Both the position numbers and the translations under genes were made by a program. Of a stretch of 64,000 nucleotides of DNA, positions 50,429-59,413 are shown piece after piece; the first letter of the stretch is position 1, and each line of letters opens with the position of its first letter. The notes beneath the pieces are model-generated. The model searched no databases and was not told where the DNA came from. It was given only the letters and a program-made list of their open reading frames with translations. This stretch comes from Streptomyces sp. CB02261 (lineage in GTDB: Bacteria > Actinomycetota > Actinomycetes > Streptomycetales > Streptomycetaceae), in the NCBI RefSeq assembly GCF_001905665.1, contig NZ_LIVX01000005.1, forward strand, positions 124,001-188,000, given 5' to 3'.

Positions 50429-51157
50429 ATGGACACATGGACCCGGTCGTACCGGGAAGCCGGCCCCGACCCGTACGGGCGGCTGCGCGTCGAGAGCGCG
50501 GACCTCGGACCGGCACGCTGGCTGAACGAACGCCGTCCCGGTTTCGGTGACTTCGGCACCGTGTCCGGCGTCGCGGCGCCCGGATTCCCCGCGTACGCGC
50601 GCGTGCTGCATCCCGCGGCTCTCGACGACCGACCGGTCCGCTGGGACGCCGTCGCCGCGGCCTACGGGCGGCAGGTGCGCGCGCTGACGGACTGGCACGA
50701 GGTGATCGGCGCGGAGCGGTTCTACCAGAACCAGGGGGAGTACGGCCTGCCCGGCGTCTGGGACGAGCATCCGGCCGAAGGCCCCACCCCCGTCGGGGTG
50801 GCGCGGGCCGTGCTTCCCGTCCTGGCGCGGCACACGCGGACGCCGGAGCGGTGCTGGTTCGGCCTGTGGGAGGGGTACGGCCGCTGGGAATGGGAGGGCG
50901 TCCCCACCTTCCCGACCCCGGAACGGGACGAGATCCTGCTGTCGGGACCGCTGGCCGACGCCGTCTCCCCCGTGGGCCTGGACGAGTTCGCCGAACTCCC
51001 CGACCTGTGGTGGCCGCAGGACCGCGCCTGGTGCGTGGGCGGTGACGTCGACCTGGTGAGCACGTACGTCGGCGGCTCCGAGGAACTCGTCGCCGACCTG
51101 CTCACCGCTCCCGGCCTGGAGGTCCACCGCGTGACCGCGTCGGACAGGGTCGGCTGA
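50429..51157 (+). CDS. Conserved-looking unrecognised protein
   Basis: A 242-residue soluble protein. CWFGLWEGYGRWEWEG and LWWPQDRAWCVGGDVDLVSTYVGG are distinctive Trp-rich segments that I recall from conserved hypothetical actinobacterial proteins with no assigned function. No catalytic motif is evident. The ATG lies 3 bases after GGGCGG, a weak ribosome site; GGGGAGA is further upstream. It is divergent from the gene at 49657. Confidence 0.75.
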   Translation: MDTWTRSYREAGPDPYGRLRVESADLGPARWLNERRPGFGDFGTVSGVAAPGFPAYARVLHPAALDDRPVRWDAVAAAYGRQVRALTDWHEVIGAERFYQNQGEYGLPGVWDEHPAEGPTPVGVARAVLPVLARHTRTPERCWFGLWEGYGRWEWEGVPTFPTPERDEILLSGPLADAVSPVGLDEFAELPDLWWPQDRAWCVGGDVDLVSTYVGGSEELVADLLTAPGLEVHRVTASDRVG

Positions 51158-51176
51158 CCGGGCGGCGCCGGGCAAC

Positions 51177-51208
51177 GCCCTGGCCGCCCGCGGCGGGTCG
51201 GCCAGGGC
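51177..51208. terminator. Bidirectional terminator
   Basis: GCCCTGGCCG pairs with CGGCCAGGGC, with a mismatch and 3 more inner pairs, between the convergent 50429 gene and the conservon P450. Confidence 0.8.
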
Positions 51209-51218
51209 GGCAGGCTGT

Positions 51219-52463
51219 TCAGGCCAGGAGGACCGGCAGGTCGAAGAGGTCGTTCTGGGTGACGACCGGCTTGTTCCGCAGCTCCTCGCGCGGCACGGCC
51301 AGACGGAGTTCGGGGAAACGCTTGTAGAGGGCGGGCAGCGCCACCGACGCCTCCAGCCGGGACAGTGCCGCTCCCGGGCACACGTGCGGACCGTGACCGA
51401 AGGAGATGTGGCGGTTCGGCGTACGGGTCACGTCGAAGTCTCCGGCCGTCGGACCGTGCTGCGCCTCGTCCCGCCCGATCGCTCCGAACGACACGATCAG
51501 GGCCTCGCCCTTGGGCAGCACCCGGTCGCCGACCTCGATGTCCTCGGCCGCGAACCGGATCAGCACGTGCGAGGTCGGCGTCGACCAGCGCAGCGTCTCC
51601 TCGATGACGTTCTCCCACGGCACCTCGCCCTTGAGCACGAGGGCGCGCTGCTCGGGGTGGCTCTCCAGGGCGACGACGGCGTTCACGATCAGGCTGATGG
51701 TCGTCTCGTGCCCGGCCGCCACCATCAGCTGCAGGGTGTTGGTGATCTCCTCCGTGGAGAGCCGGTCGCCGTCCTCCGACGCCTCGATCAGCGCGCTCGT
51801 GAGGTCGTCACCGGGCCGCTCCTTCTTGCCCGCGACGATCCCGGCGAACAGGGCGCCCAGGTCCGCCATCATCTGCGGCACCTCCTCGGGCGGAGTCTGC
51901 GTCGAGAAGAACTTGTCGAACAGCGTCTTCATCCGCGGGTGGTCGGCCGCGTCGACCCCCATCAGCTCGCTGACCACGTTCATCGGCAGCGGGTACGCGA
52001 ACTCCGCCTTCAGGTCCACGACCTCGCCGGCCGGGCGCTCCGCCAGCCGGTCCAGCATGCCCTCGGTGAGCGCCTCGATGCCCGCGCGGAGCCGTTCCAC
52101 CCGGCGTGCCGTGAGCGCCTGCGCGACCAGCGCGCGCAGCCGCCGGTGCTCGTCGCCGTCCACGGTCAGCATGGACTTCCCGGGGTTGGCGAGGCCGATC
52201 AGCGGCCAGTCGAGCGGTATCTCGCCGCGCTGCCAGGCCCCCCACACGTCGATGTCCTTGACCAGGCGGGAGTCGGTGAGCAGCTTGCGCGCCTCGGCGT
52301 GCCGGGTGACGGCCCAGCAGGGCACCCCGCCGGGCAGGACGACACGGGCCAGCGGACCGGCCTCGCGCAGTCGGGCGCTCTCGCCGTCGAGGTCACCGAC
52401 GAACGGGTCGAGGGTGATCACATCGGAGGCGGGTGCGGCGGTGTGGTCGTACGGGCAGCTCAT
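51219..52463 (-). CDS. Cytochrome P450, CYP154-like (last gene of conservon)
   Basis: A 414-residue P450. The I-helix has AAGHETT, the K-helix EETLR carries the normal E-x-x-R pair, and the heme loop is FGHGPHVCPGA. It should be an active monooxygenase. Its ATG overlaps the stop of the CYP157-like gene by 4 bases, making it the sixth coupled gene of the conservon. CYP157-CYP154 pairs inside conservons are known in Streptomyces; natural substrates are mostly unknown. The family name is from pattern and context. Confidence 0.9.
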   Translation of the reverse strand: MSCPYDHTAAPASDVITLDPFVGDLDGESARLREAGPLARVVLPGGVPCWAVTRHAEARKLLTDSRLVKDIDVWGAWQRGEIPLDWPLIGLANPGKSMLTVDGDEHRRLRALVAQALTARRVERLRAGIEALTEGMLDRLAERPAGEVVDLKAEFAYPLPMNVVSELMGVDAADHPRMKTLFDKFFSTQTPPEEVPQMMADLGALFAGIVAGKKERPGDDLTSALIEASEDGDRLSTEEITNTLQLMVAAGHETTISLIVNAVVALESHPEQRALVLKGEVPWENVIEETLRWSTPTSHVLIRFAAEDIEVGDRVLPKGEALIVSFGAIGRDEAQHGPTAGDFDVTRTPNRHISFGHGPHVCPGAALSRLEASVALPALYKRFPELRLAVPREELRNKPVVTQNDLFDLPVLLA

Positions 52464-53689
52464 GCGAAGGCTCCAAGGGCGGGGGTCGGGGTGTAGGTCA
52501 CGGGGAGCGCGGTGAGGCCCCGCAGCCAGGGGGACGGGCGGCGGCTGAGGGCGTCCTCCGCCACCGCGAGGTCCACGTCCGGCAGCCGGTCGAGCAGCAC
52601 CTCGATCCCCGTCCGGGCGATGGTCTCGGCGACCTCCTGGGCCGGGAAGGGGCAGCGGTGCTCGCCGTGTCCGAAGGAGAGGTGGGCGTTGTTGCCGCCG
52701 GTGAAGGCGCCGGAGTCGGCCCGGACGTGCGGGTCGGAGTTGGCGGCGGCGAGACCGAGCAGGAGCAGGTCACCGCGGTCGATCCGGCGGCCGCCGAGGC
52801 GGGTGTCGCGCGAGGCCCACCGTCCGGCGACGTTCTGGGTGGGGGTGTCCTCCCACAGGACCTCGTTCATCGCCTCGCCGACGCTGTGCCGGCCGCCGGA
52901 GAGGGAGGCGGCGAACCGGTCGTCGGTGAGCATCAGGCGCAGCGAGTTGCCGATCCAGTCGGCGGTGGGCTGGTGCCCGGCCGCCATCATCACCATGAGG
53001 TCCTGGGCGACCTCCTCGACGGTGAACCCGGCCGTGTTGGCGATCATCCGCGAGGCGACGTCGTCGCCCGGCGCCTCCGCCTTGGCCGTGAGCAGTGCGA
53101 ACATGGACTCGGCCAGATGGCGCTGGCCCTCGAGCGCGCCCTCCTGACCGTTGATCATGTCGTTGAGTGCGGTGACCAGGCCGGGCCCCTGCTCGTCGGC
53201 GAAGCCGTAGACGCTGGCGAGGACCCGTACCGGCAGCAGCATCGCGTACTCGGCGATGATGTCGCAGGAGCCCTTGCCGCAGAGGGCGTCGATGAGTTCG
53301 TCGGCGAAGCGTTCGGCGCGTTCCTTGAGGACGAAGGGGTCGACGGCCTCCAGGGCGTCGGAGATGACCCCGGCGCGCTCGCGGTGCCGCTCGCCGACGG
53401 TGTAGAGGATGGACGGCTGCCTGCGGCCGATCATGGGCAGCAGCGGCCAGTCCGCCGGGATGGCGTCCCACTGGTTCCACAGCTCGGAGTCGCGCGAGAA
53501 GAGGACCGGATCGCTGGTGACCTGGTGCAGTTCGCGATAGCCCAGGACCAGCCAGGCGGGCACGTCCCCGTCGAGGAGGACGGGGGCGACGGCGCCGTGC
53601 TCGCGCCGTATCCGCCGGTACAGCTCGACGGGGTCGGTCTGGAACCGGGGGCCGCTCAGCGGGACGGGCTGGGGCTCGGGGTGGGTCAC
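52460..53689 (-). CDS. cvnE: Cytochrome P450, CYP157-like with altered E-x-x-R motif
   Basis: A 409-residue P450. The K-helix reads EVLW (276-279), so the Arg of the otherwise near-invariant E-x-x-R motif is Trp. The I-helix has AAGHQPT rather than AGxE/DT. The heme loop FGHGEHRCPFP (Cys346) is intact. CYP157 proteins are known for such loss. The GTG at 53689 overlaps the GTPase stop by 4 bases (GTGA). It may work with, or signal to, the CYP154-like partner encoded next. Confidence 0.9.
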   Translation of the reverse strand: MTHPEPQPVPLSGPRFQTDPVELYRRIRREHGAVAPVLLDGDVPAWLVLGYRELHQVTSDPVLFSRDSELWNQWDAIPADWPLLPMIGRRQPSILYTVGERHRERAGVISDALEAVDPFVLKERAERFADELIDALCGKGSCDIIAEYAMLLPVRVLASVYGFADEQGPGLVTALNDMINGQEGALEGQRHLAESMFALLTAKAEAPGDDVASRMIANTAGFTVEEVAQDLMVMMAAGHQPTADWIGNSLRLMLTDDRFAASLSGGRHSVGEAMNEVLWEDTPTQNVAGRWASRDTRLGGRRIDRGDLLLLGLAAANSDPHVRADSGAFTGGNNAHLSFGHGEHRCPFPAQEVAETIARTGIEVLLDRLPDVDLAVAEDALSRRPSPWLRGLTALPVTYTPTPALGAFA

Positions 53690-54303
53690 GGGGTGGGCTC
53701 CGGTATCGGCTGCGGGTCCGGGGCGACGAGGGTCTGCAGGTGCTCGACGAGCGTGATGAGGACCTGCTTGCTGGACTCGCGCGACCGTGCGTCGCAGAAG
53801 ACCAGCGGAACCCCGTCGGCGAGGTCGAGGGCCTCGCGGATCTGGGCGGGGGTGTGGGCGGGTCCGCCGAAGTCGTTGCAGGCGACGACGAACGGGGTGC
53901 CGTGGTGTTCGAGCCGGTCGACGGCGTACCAGGAGTCGGCGAGCCGCCGGGTGTCGACGAGCACGACGGCACCGAGCGTCCCCGAGAAGAGCCGGTCCCA
54001 CAGGAACCAGAACCTCTCCTGGCCGGGGGCGCCGAACAGGTAGAGGACGTTGTGGGCGTCGAGCGAGATCCGGCCGAAGTCGAACGCGACGGTGGTGGCC
54101 GTCTTCGCGGCGACGCCGTCGGTGTCGTCGACGTGCTCGCCCGCCTGCGTCATCGTCTCCTCGGTGTTCAGCGGACGGATCTCGCTGACCGAGCGGACCA
54201 GGGTGGTCTTGCCGACTCCGAACCCGCCGACGACGACGATCTTCAGACCGTTGTCGGCGGTGCTGTGCAGGGTCTGGCGCTGTTCAGAGGCTACGGAGTC
54301 CAA
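53686..54303 (-). CDS. cvnD: Conservon GTPase CvnD
   Basis: A 205-residue small Ras-like GTPase. G1 is GGFGVGKTTL (about 26-35), G3 is FGAPGQERF and the G4 position has ACNDFGG. It should bind and hydrolyse GTP and, with CvnA-C, form a membrane-associated signalling complex that resembles eukaryotic G-protein systems. The start appears to be the TTG at 54303, as no ATG or GTG precedes the G1 loop; it overlaps the DUF742 gene by 20 bases and has GGAG about 10 bases upstream. Confidence 0.93.
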   Translation of the reverse strand: MDSVASEQRQTLHSTADNGLKIVVVGGFGVGKTTLVRSVSEIRPLNTEETMTQAGEHVDDTDGVAAKTATTVAFDFGRISLDAHNVLYLFGAPGQERFWFLWDRLFSGTLGAVVLVDTRRLADSWYAVDRLEHHGTPFVVACNDFGGPAHTPAQIREALDLADGVPLVFCDARSRESSKQVLITLVEHLQTLVAPDPQPIPEPTP

Positions 54304-54637
54304 CGAGCACCTGCTCCAGGATGTCGTGATCGGGAAGGCGGTACGCGGGGCGGGGATGACGCGCGCTGATCCGGCCGGTGGCGTGCAGGTCGGCCAGCAG
54401 GATCCGTGTGATCGACACGGGCAGGCCGAGCCCGGACGCCACTTCCACCACGGCCGTGGGGAAGCGGCACATGCGCAGGATCGCGGCGTGCTCGGACTGC
54501 ATGCCGGGGACGGGGTCGCTCTCGGCGACCACCAGCGTCACCACGTCGAAGGCGTCGGATCCGGCACGGCTGCGACCGCCGGTCACCGTGTAGAGGCGGT
54601 CGGGGGAGTCGTCCCGACCCGGCCTGACCCGGCTCAT
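54284..54637 (-). CDS. cvnC: Conservon DUF742 protein CvnC
   Basis: A 117-residue DUF742 protein with a winged-helix-like core: VRPGRDDSPDRLYTVTGGRS, then ILRMCRFPTAVVEVASGLGLPVSITRILLADL and the C-terminal ILEQVLVGLRSL that ends many members. In conservons it joins the CvnB/CvnD complex. Its ATG overlaps the CvnB stop by 4 bases. Confidence 0.93.
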   Translation of the reverse strand: MSRVRPGRDDSPDRLYTVTGGRSRAGSDAFDVVTLVVAESDPVPGMQSEHAAILRMCRFPTAVVEVASGLGLPVSITRILLADLHATGRISARHPRPAYRLPDHDILEQVLVGLRSL

Positions 54638-55035
54638 CCCCGGGGCCTGGCGACGAGGTGCTCGCCCAGCTGCTCGACCAGCTCCGCCATGTTGTGGCCG
54701 ACGAGTCCGGCGTCGGCGTCCTCGTCGGCGACCAGGGCGAGGTGGGCCCCGTCCCCGGCCTCCACGATGAACAGGATGCCGCCGTAGAACTCGGTCATCG
54801 CGGAACGGACCCCGCCGCTGCCGTCGCCGAACTCGACGGAGGCGCCGTGCGACAGGCTCTGGATGCCCGCGGCGATGGCGGCGAGCTGGTCGGCCTGGTC
54901 CACGGTGAGCCCGGAGGTACGGCAGAGCTTGAGGCCGTCACGGGAGAGCACCAGCGCGTGACGGGTGGCCGGGGTGCGTTCCAGCAGGCCCTCCAGGAGC
55001 CAGCTGAGCTTCTCGTCGGTGGTGGTGCCGGTCAT
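54634..55035 (-). CDS. cvnB: Conservon roadblock/LC7 protein CvnB
   Basis: A 133-residue roadblock/LC7 domain protein (LSWLLEGLLERTPATRHALVLSRDG, then LAAIAAGIQSLSHGAS and LALVADEDADAGLVGHNMAEL). This fold usually regulates small GTPases, here CvnD. It overlaps the sensor kinase stop by 4 bases. Confidence 0.95.
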   Translation of the reverse strand: MTGTTTDEKLSWLLEGLLERTPATRHALVLSRDGLKLCRTSGLTVDQADQLAAIAAGIQSLSHGASVEFGDGSGGVRSAMTEFYGGILFIVEAGDGAHLALVADEDADAGLVGHNMAELVEQLGEHLVARPRG

Positions 55036-56735
55036 CGCGGATTGCCTTCCGAATACAGGGGGTTCGAGGACTGCGACGGACGCGGCGCGCTCGTCGGGTC
55101 CTGGGGGTCGGCCGGTACGGGTGTGCCGGCCGGGAGGTCGTCGGTCGCCGGCCCGGGGGAGCCGGAGGGGTCGGGTGCGGCTCCGTCGGAACGGGCGCCG
55201 GCCGTCCCGGGGCCGCCCGCCGGCGCGGCGCCGGCCGCGCGTACGGCCCGCTGGAAGCTGCCGAAGCGCGGCGTGGTCCCGGACGAGGTACCGGTGCGCG
55301 GGGCCGCCGGGCGGGAGGGCGAGGGTGCCTCGGCGTTCTTGAGCTGCGAGGCCAGGGTCTCACCCCGGCGACGGCGCGGCAGGACGATCCCGTCGGCCTC
55401 CGCCTCCGCCGCGCCTCCGGCCGACTCGTGCACGGTCTCGGGCTCGGGTGGGCGGGGGACGGCCGGAGCGGCCGGGGTGACGGCGGGCGGTGCGGCGGGC
55501 ATGCGGTCCGGGGCGGGCGAGGTCACGCCGCGGCCCGACACGGGAAGCGGCGGCTCGCCGGACGTCCCGGCCGGCTCCGCGGTGACATGGCTGATCAGCT
55601 CCTGAGGCAGCATCAGCAGGGCCCCGGTGCCTCCGCGCGCGGACGGGCGGAAGGACACGGTCATGCCGTGCTTGCGCGCAAGGCGGCCCACCACATGGAG
55701 GCCGAGGCGGGTCCCGGAGAGGCCGGCGAGGTCATGGGCCGCCGAACCGACGGCGGCCTCGGCGCGCCTCAGCTGCACGTCGCTCATGGCCAGACCGCTG
55801 TCCTCGACGGTGATGACGATGCCGGCCGGCACCTCCTCCACGTAGACGTGCACCTCGGCGCTCGGCGGGGAGAAGTTCGCGGCGTTGTCGAGGAGTTCGG
55901 CCAACGCGTGCATGACGCCCTCGGCGGCGTGTCCGGCGACCGCCGCGTCGCTGCCGGAGTGCAGCCGCACCCGCTGGTAGCCGCCGATCCGGCCCATGGC
56001 GCCGCGCAGGATCGACTCCATGACGATCGGGCGCGCCCAGCGCCGGCCGGAGCGGGCTCCGGTCAGCACCGCGACGGAGTCGGCGAGCCGGCCCGCCTGG
56101 GCGGTGCGGTGGTCGAGGTGGAGCAGGTCGGTGAGCACGTCCTCGTCGGCGTGCCGGTGCTCCATCTCCCGCAGGTCGGCCATCATGCTCGTGGCCAGTG
56201 CCTGCATGCGTCCGGCCGCGTTGGCGGCGGCGGCCATGGCGGCGGAGCGGGCCGACTCCGCACGGCGCAGCCGGCCTTCGAGCCGTTCGAGGTCGGCGGT
56301 CCGCTCCTCGGCGAGCCGGGCCGCCTCGGCCCGGTGGGCCCGGACGAGCTCCTCCGCCTCGGCCCGGTGGGCCCGGACGAGCTCCTCCGCTCTCGCCGCG
56401 TGGTCGGCGGCCTCGGCTTCGTGACGCTCCTTCAGCTCTGCCGCCTCCCGCTCCGCGGTGGCCTTGAACCGGCTGACGTAGGCGTCACGGGAGGCGAGTT
56501 CGGCGGAGAGGACCTCGGCACGCCGTCCGAGGGCCCGGGCGACGCGCGCGTACCAGGTGACGGAGAAGGCCGCCGCGGACAGCAGCAGGGCGCCGCAGAC
56601 GGCGAACCAGCCGAGCGCGGGGCGTACCCCGGCCGGAGCCGCGGTCGTGGCCGCCGCGGCGAGTGCGCCACTCGCCGCGGCGGTCAGCAGCGCGGCGATC
56701 AGGGCGGGACGGAACGGGGTGGGGGAGGCCGACAT
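55032..56735 (-). CDS. cvnA: Conservon sensor kinase-like protein CvnA
   Basis: A 567-residue protein. Two N-terminal hydrophobic segments (about 9-33 and 39-60) precede a long Glu/Ala/Arg coiled coil (about 65-170) and a histidine-kinase-like ATPase (about 270-380; N-box ALAELLDNAANFSPP, VEDSGLAMSD, GTRLGLHVVGRLA). The C-terminal 190 residues are disordered and Pro-rich. No HisKA phospho-acceptor of normal form is obvious, as is usual in CvnA. The ATG at 56735 is preferred to a TTG one codon earlier. The coiled coil holds an exact 33-bp duplication. Confidence 0.92.
   Translation of the reverse strand: MSASPTPFRPALIAALLTAAASGALAAAATTAAPAGVRPALGWFAVCGALLLSAAAFSVTWYARVARALGRRAEVLSAELASRDAYVSRFKATAEREAAELKERHEAEAADHAARAEELVRAHRAEAEELVRAHRAEAARLAEERTADLERLEGRLRRAESARSAAMAAAANAAGRMQALATSMMADLREMEHRHADEDVLTDLLHLDHRTAQAGRLADSVAVLTGARSGRRWARPIVMESILRGAMGRIGGYQRVRLHSGSDAAVAGHAAEGVMHALAELLDNAANFSPPSAEVHVYVEEVPAGIVITVEDSGLAMSDVQLRRAEAAVGSAAHDLAGLSGTRLGLHVVGRLARKHGMTVSFRPSARGGTGALLMLPQELISHVTAEPAGTSGEPPLPVSGRGVTSPAPDRMPAAPPAVTPAAPAVPRPPEPETVHESAGGAAEAEADGIVLPRRRRGETLASQLKNAEAPSPSRPAAPRTGTSSGTTPRFGSFQRAVRAAGAAPAGGPGTAGARSDGAAPDPSGSPGPATDDLPAGTPVPADPQDPTSAPRPSQSSNPLYSEGNPR
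56321..56386. repeat. Exact 33-bp tandem duplication in cvnA
   Basis: Bases 56321-56353 and 56354-56386 are identical. They encode two copies of the 11-residue unit EELVRAHRAEA in the coiled coil. The lack of any difference suggests a recent duplication or slippage. Confidence 0.9.
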
Positions 56736-57005
56736 CAACCAGACTCTCGGGAGCAGTCACGGGGGAAGAAGGTTGAACGACGGAACTATAGAGGCGATCT
56801 TGATCAGTTCGGAACGCCCTTGAGCGGATTGGTATGTACAAGGTGAAGGAATCTGCCAGGCTTGCGCAGAGGAAAGTCACAATTCATACGGTCTCTGACC
56901 GGTACTCAGTTCGACGCCCGTCCGGCCCGGCAGACGGGGTGACGTCCTCCCGCTGCCGCAGTTCGTGACGGCCGATCGGCGGTCCGCGGGCTTACGGTCG
57001 GCGGC

Positions 57006-58199
57006 ATGGAAGATGACCGTCAGGGTTGGCTCCGGTGTCTGCTCGCCGGCGCGGTGTTCGTCGTCTGTATGGCCGGCACCACGCTGCCGACGCCGCTCTA
57101 CCCCCTCTACCAGGAGAAGTTCGGGTTCTCCGAGCTGACCGTGACCGTCGTGTACGCCGTCTACGCCTTCGGGGTCATCGGCGTCCTCCTCCTCGCCGGC
57201 AACGCCTCGGACACCGTCGGCAGGCGGCCCGCGCTCGCCTGGGGCCTGGGGTTCGCGGCGGCGAGCGCCGTCTGCTTCCTGTGCGCCGACGGTCTGGCCT
57301 GGCTGTACGCGGGCCGGCTGCTGTCGGGCCTCTCGGCCGGCCTGTTCACCGGGGCCGCCACCGCCTACGTGATGGAGCTTGCCCCGTCCGGCGGCCGGTC
57401 CCGGGCGACCTTCGTGGCCACGGCCGCCAACATGGGCGGCCTGGGGTGCGGACCCCTGCTCGCCGGCCTGCTCGCGGAGTACGCCCCCGAACCGCTGCTG
57501 CTGCCGTTCGCCGTCCACCTCGCCCTGGTGGTCCTGTCCGCCGTCGTGCTGCTGTGGCTCCCCGAGACGGTGCGGGAACGCCGGCCCCTCTCGGCCGTAC
57601 GGCCGCGGCGGCCCGCCCTGCCGCCCCAGGTGAGAGCGGCGTTCGTCCCCGCGGCGATCGCCTGCTTCGTGGGATTCGCGCTGTTCGGCGTGTTCACCTC
57701 GGTCAGCCCCGCGTTCCTCGCCCGCTACCTGAACGTGGACAACCACGCCGTGAGCGGACTGGTCGTCGCACTGGCCTTCTTCGCCTCCACCGCAGGACAA
57801 CTGGCCGTCGACCGCGTCGGCGTGGCGCGCTCCCTCTCCCTGGGCTGCGCCGTGCTCTTCGCCGGGCTCGTCCTCCTCGGGTCGGCCCTCTACACCGACC
57901 TCCTGGTCCTCATCGTCCTCGCCGCCGTCGTCGGCGGCGTCGGACAGGGCCTCGCCTTCCGCGCGGCGCTCTCCTCCGTCGCCGCGGCGGCCCCCGGCGA
58001 CCGGCGCGCGGCGGTGATCTCGACGCTGTTCGTGGTCGCGTACACCGGCATCTCGATCCCCGTCATCGGCGTCGGACTCCTGGCCGATCCGCTCGGACTC
58101 GAAGGGGCGGGGCTCGTCTTCATCGCCTGCATGCTGACGCTGGTGGCCGCCGCCGCCGTCTATCTGCTCCGCCGACCGGGCGCCGTACGGGCACCCTGA
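57006..58199 (+). CDS. MFS transporter
   Basis: A 397-residue major facilitator with about 12 hydrophobic segments. The loop 2-3 motif is GNASDTVGRRPAL and the N-terminal segment TTLPTPLYPLYQEKFGFS is typical of a sugar- or drug-efflux-like actinobacterial subgroup. Substrate is unknown. It starts 270 bases from the divergent conservon and ends at a strong hairpin. The ATG has no clear Shine-Dalgarno sequence (CGGTCGGCGGC precedes it). Confidence 0.9.
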   Translation: MEDDRQGWLRCLLAGAVFVVCMAGTTLPTPLYPLYQEKFGFSELTVTVVYAVYAFGVIGVLLLAGNASDTVGRRPALAWGLGFAAASAVCFLCADGLAWLYAGRLLSGLSAGLFTGAATAYVMELAPSGGRSRATFVATAANMGGLGCGPLLAGLLAEYAPEPLLLPFAVHLALVVLSAVVLLWLPETVRERRPLSAVRPRRPALPPQVRAAFVPAAIACFVGFALFGVFTSVSPAFLARYLNVDNHAVSGLVVALAFFASTAGQLAVDRVGVARSLSLGCAVLFAGLVLLGSALYTDLLVLIVLAAVVGGVGQGLAFRAALSSVAAAAPGDRRAAVISTLFVVAYTGISIPVIGVGLLADPLGLEGAGLVFIACMLTLVAAAAVYLLRRPGAVRAP

Positions 58200-58245
58200 C
58201 GGGGGCGGCCTCCGGGCGGACGGCGCTCCTTTCCGACCACGGCCC

Positions 58246-58289
58246 AGGTGTGTTGACCCGCGTCAACAACGCTGCGGGTCGATACACCT
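58246..58289. terminator. Bidirectional terminator, 16-pair stem
   Basis: AGGTGTGTTGACCCGC pairs with GCGGGTCGATACACCT (two G-T pairs) around a 12-base loop, between the convergent MFS and LLM oxidoreductase genes. Confidence 0.85.
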
Positions 58290-59217
58290 AGGCGCCGGCC
58301 AGCCCGCCGAGCAGCGCCCAGGTCCGGCGCCGGTCGGCCTCACCGCCGAGGTCGGTCGCCGTGACCACCACCTCCGTCGCCCCCGCCTCGCGGTAGCGCC
58401 GTATCTCCGCGGCCACGAGCTCCTCGTCGCCGATCACGGCCAGGTCGGCGGCCCGTGCGCCGCCGGACAGACCGACCACCCGCCGGTACGAGGGGATGTC
58501 GTCGTACAGCGCCAGCGCCGCGGCGGCGGCCTCCCGGATTTTCTCGGCCTCGGCGGTCACGACAGCCGGGACCAGCGCCACGATCCTCGGTGCCGGCCGG
58601 CCCGCCGCCTCCGCAGCGGCCGTGACGGCCGGGACGATGTGCTCGGCGAGAGCCCGCGGACCCGCCAGGAACGGAAGGATCCCGTCGGCGAGTTCACCGC
58701 TGACCCGGAGGGTCTGCGGTCCCATGGCGGCGACGAGCAGCGGTACGGGCGGTTCCGCGCCGCCGGGCACCGCCGCCGGCAGCGGGGTCCGCGCGGTCAG
58801 CAGCTCGCCCTGGAAGTCGGCCTGCCCCGTCGCGAGCAGGGGCCGCAGCGCGCTGAGGAACTCCCGGAGCAGCGCGACGGGACGCTCGTACGGGATCCCG
58901 AAGCCGTTCTCGGTGAGGTGCCGTGTCCCGAGCGCGATCCCCAGGTGGAAGCGGCCGCCGGTCGCCGCCTGGGCCGTCTGTGCCTGGCCGGAGACCACCA
59001 GCGGATGGCGGCCGAAGACGGGGATCGCGGACGTGCCCACCTGAAGCCCGGGGACCTCCCGTCCGACGATCGCGGCCAGCTGGGGGGAGTCGTACGCGAA
59101 GCTCTGCCCGAACCATCCGGAGGTCAGTCCGGCGTCCCGGGCCTCCCGTGCCAGCCGCACGGTCGCGTCGATCGGTAGCCGGCGGGAGGTCGTACTCAGC
59201 GTCACACCGATAGTCAT
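58288..59217 (-). CDS. LLM-class F420-dependent oxidoreductase
   Basis: A 309-residue luciferase-like TIM-barrel protein. GWFGQSFAYDSPQLAAIVG, GRFHLGIALGTRHLTENGFG and PLLVAAMGPQTLRVSGELADGILPF are typical of the F420-dependent branch. It should transfer hydride between reduced F420 and an unknown substrate. The ATG at 59217 lacks a strong ribosome site; no better start is visible. Confidence 0.88.
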   Translation of the reverse strand: MTIGVTLSTTSRRLPIDATVRLAREARDAGLTSGWFGQSFAYDSPQLAAIVGREVPGLQVGTSAIPVFGRHPLVVSGQAQTAQAATGGRFHLGIALGTRHLTENGFGIPYERPVALLREFLSALRPLLATGQADFQGELLTARTPLPAAVPGGAEPPVPLLVAAMGPQTLRVSGELADGILPFLAGPRALAEHIVPAVTAAAEAAGRPAPRIVALVPAVVTAEAEKIREAAAAALALYDDIPSYRRVVGLSGGARAADLAVIGDEELVAAEIRRYREAGATEVVVTATDLGGEADRRRTWALLGGLAGA

Positions 59218-59413
59218 GTCGGCGTCAACGGGCGCGCACACGGGCGGCATTCCGAACCGTGTGTGACAACCATGTGGCGAGCGCGTCGCCCCCACCGGCC
59301 GCACCGCACCACGGACACGCGGGCCCTGTCGGTGGGCCCGCCTAGAGTGATCACGACGGTGTGACACGCCGTCGCACGCTCGACGGAACGACACGCAGGG
59401 CACGGGGGACAGG

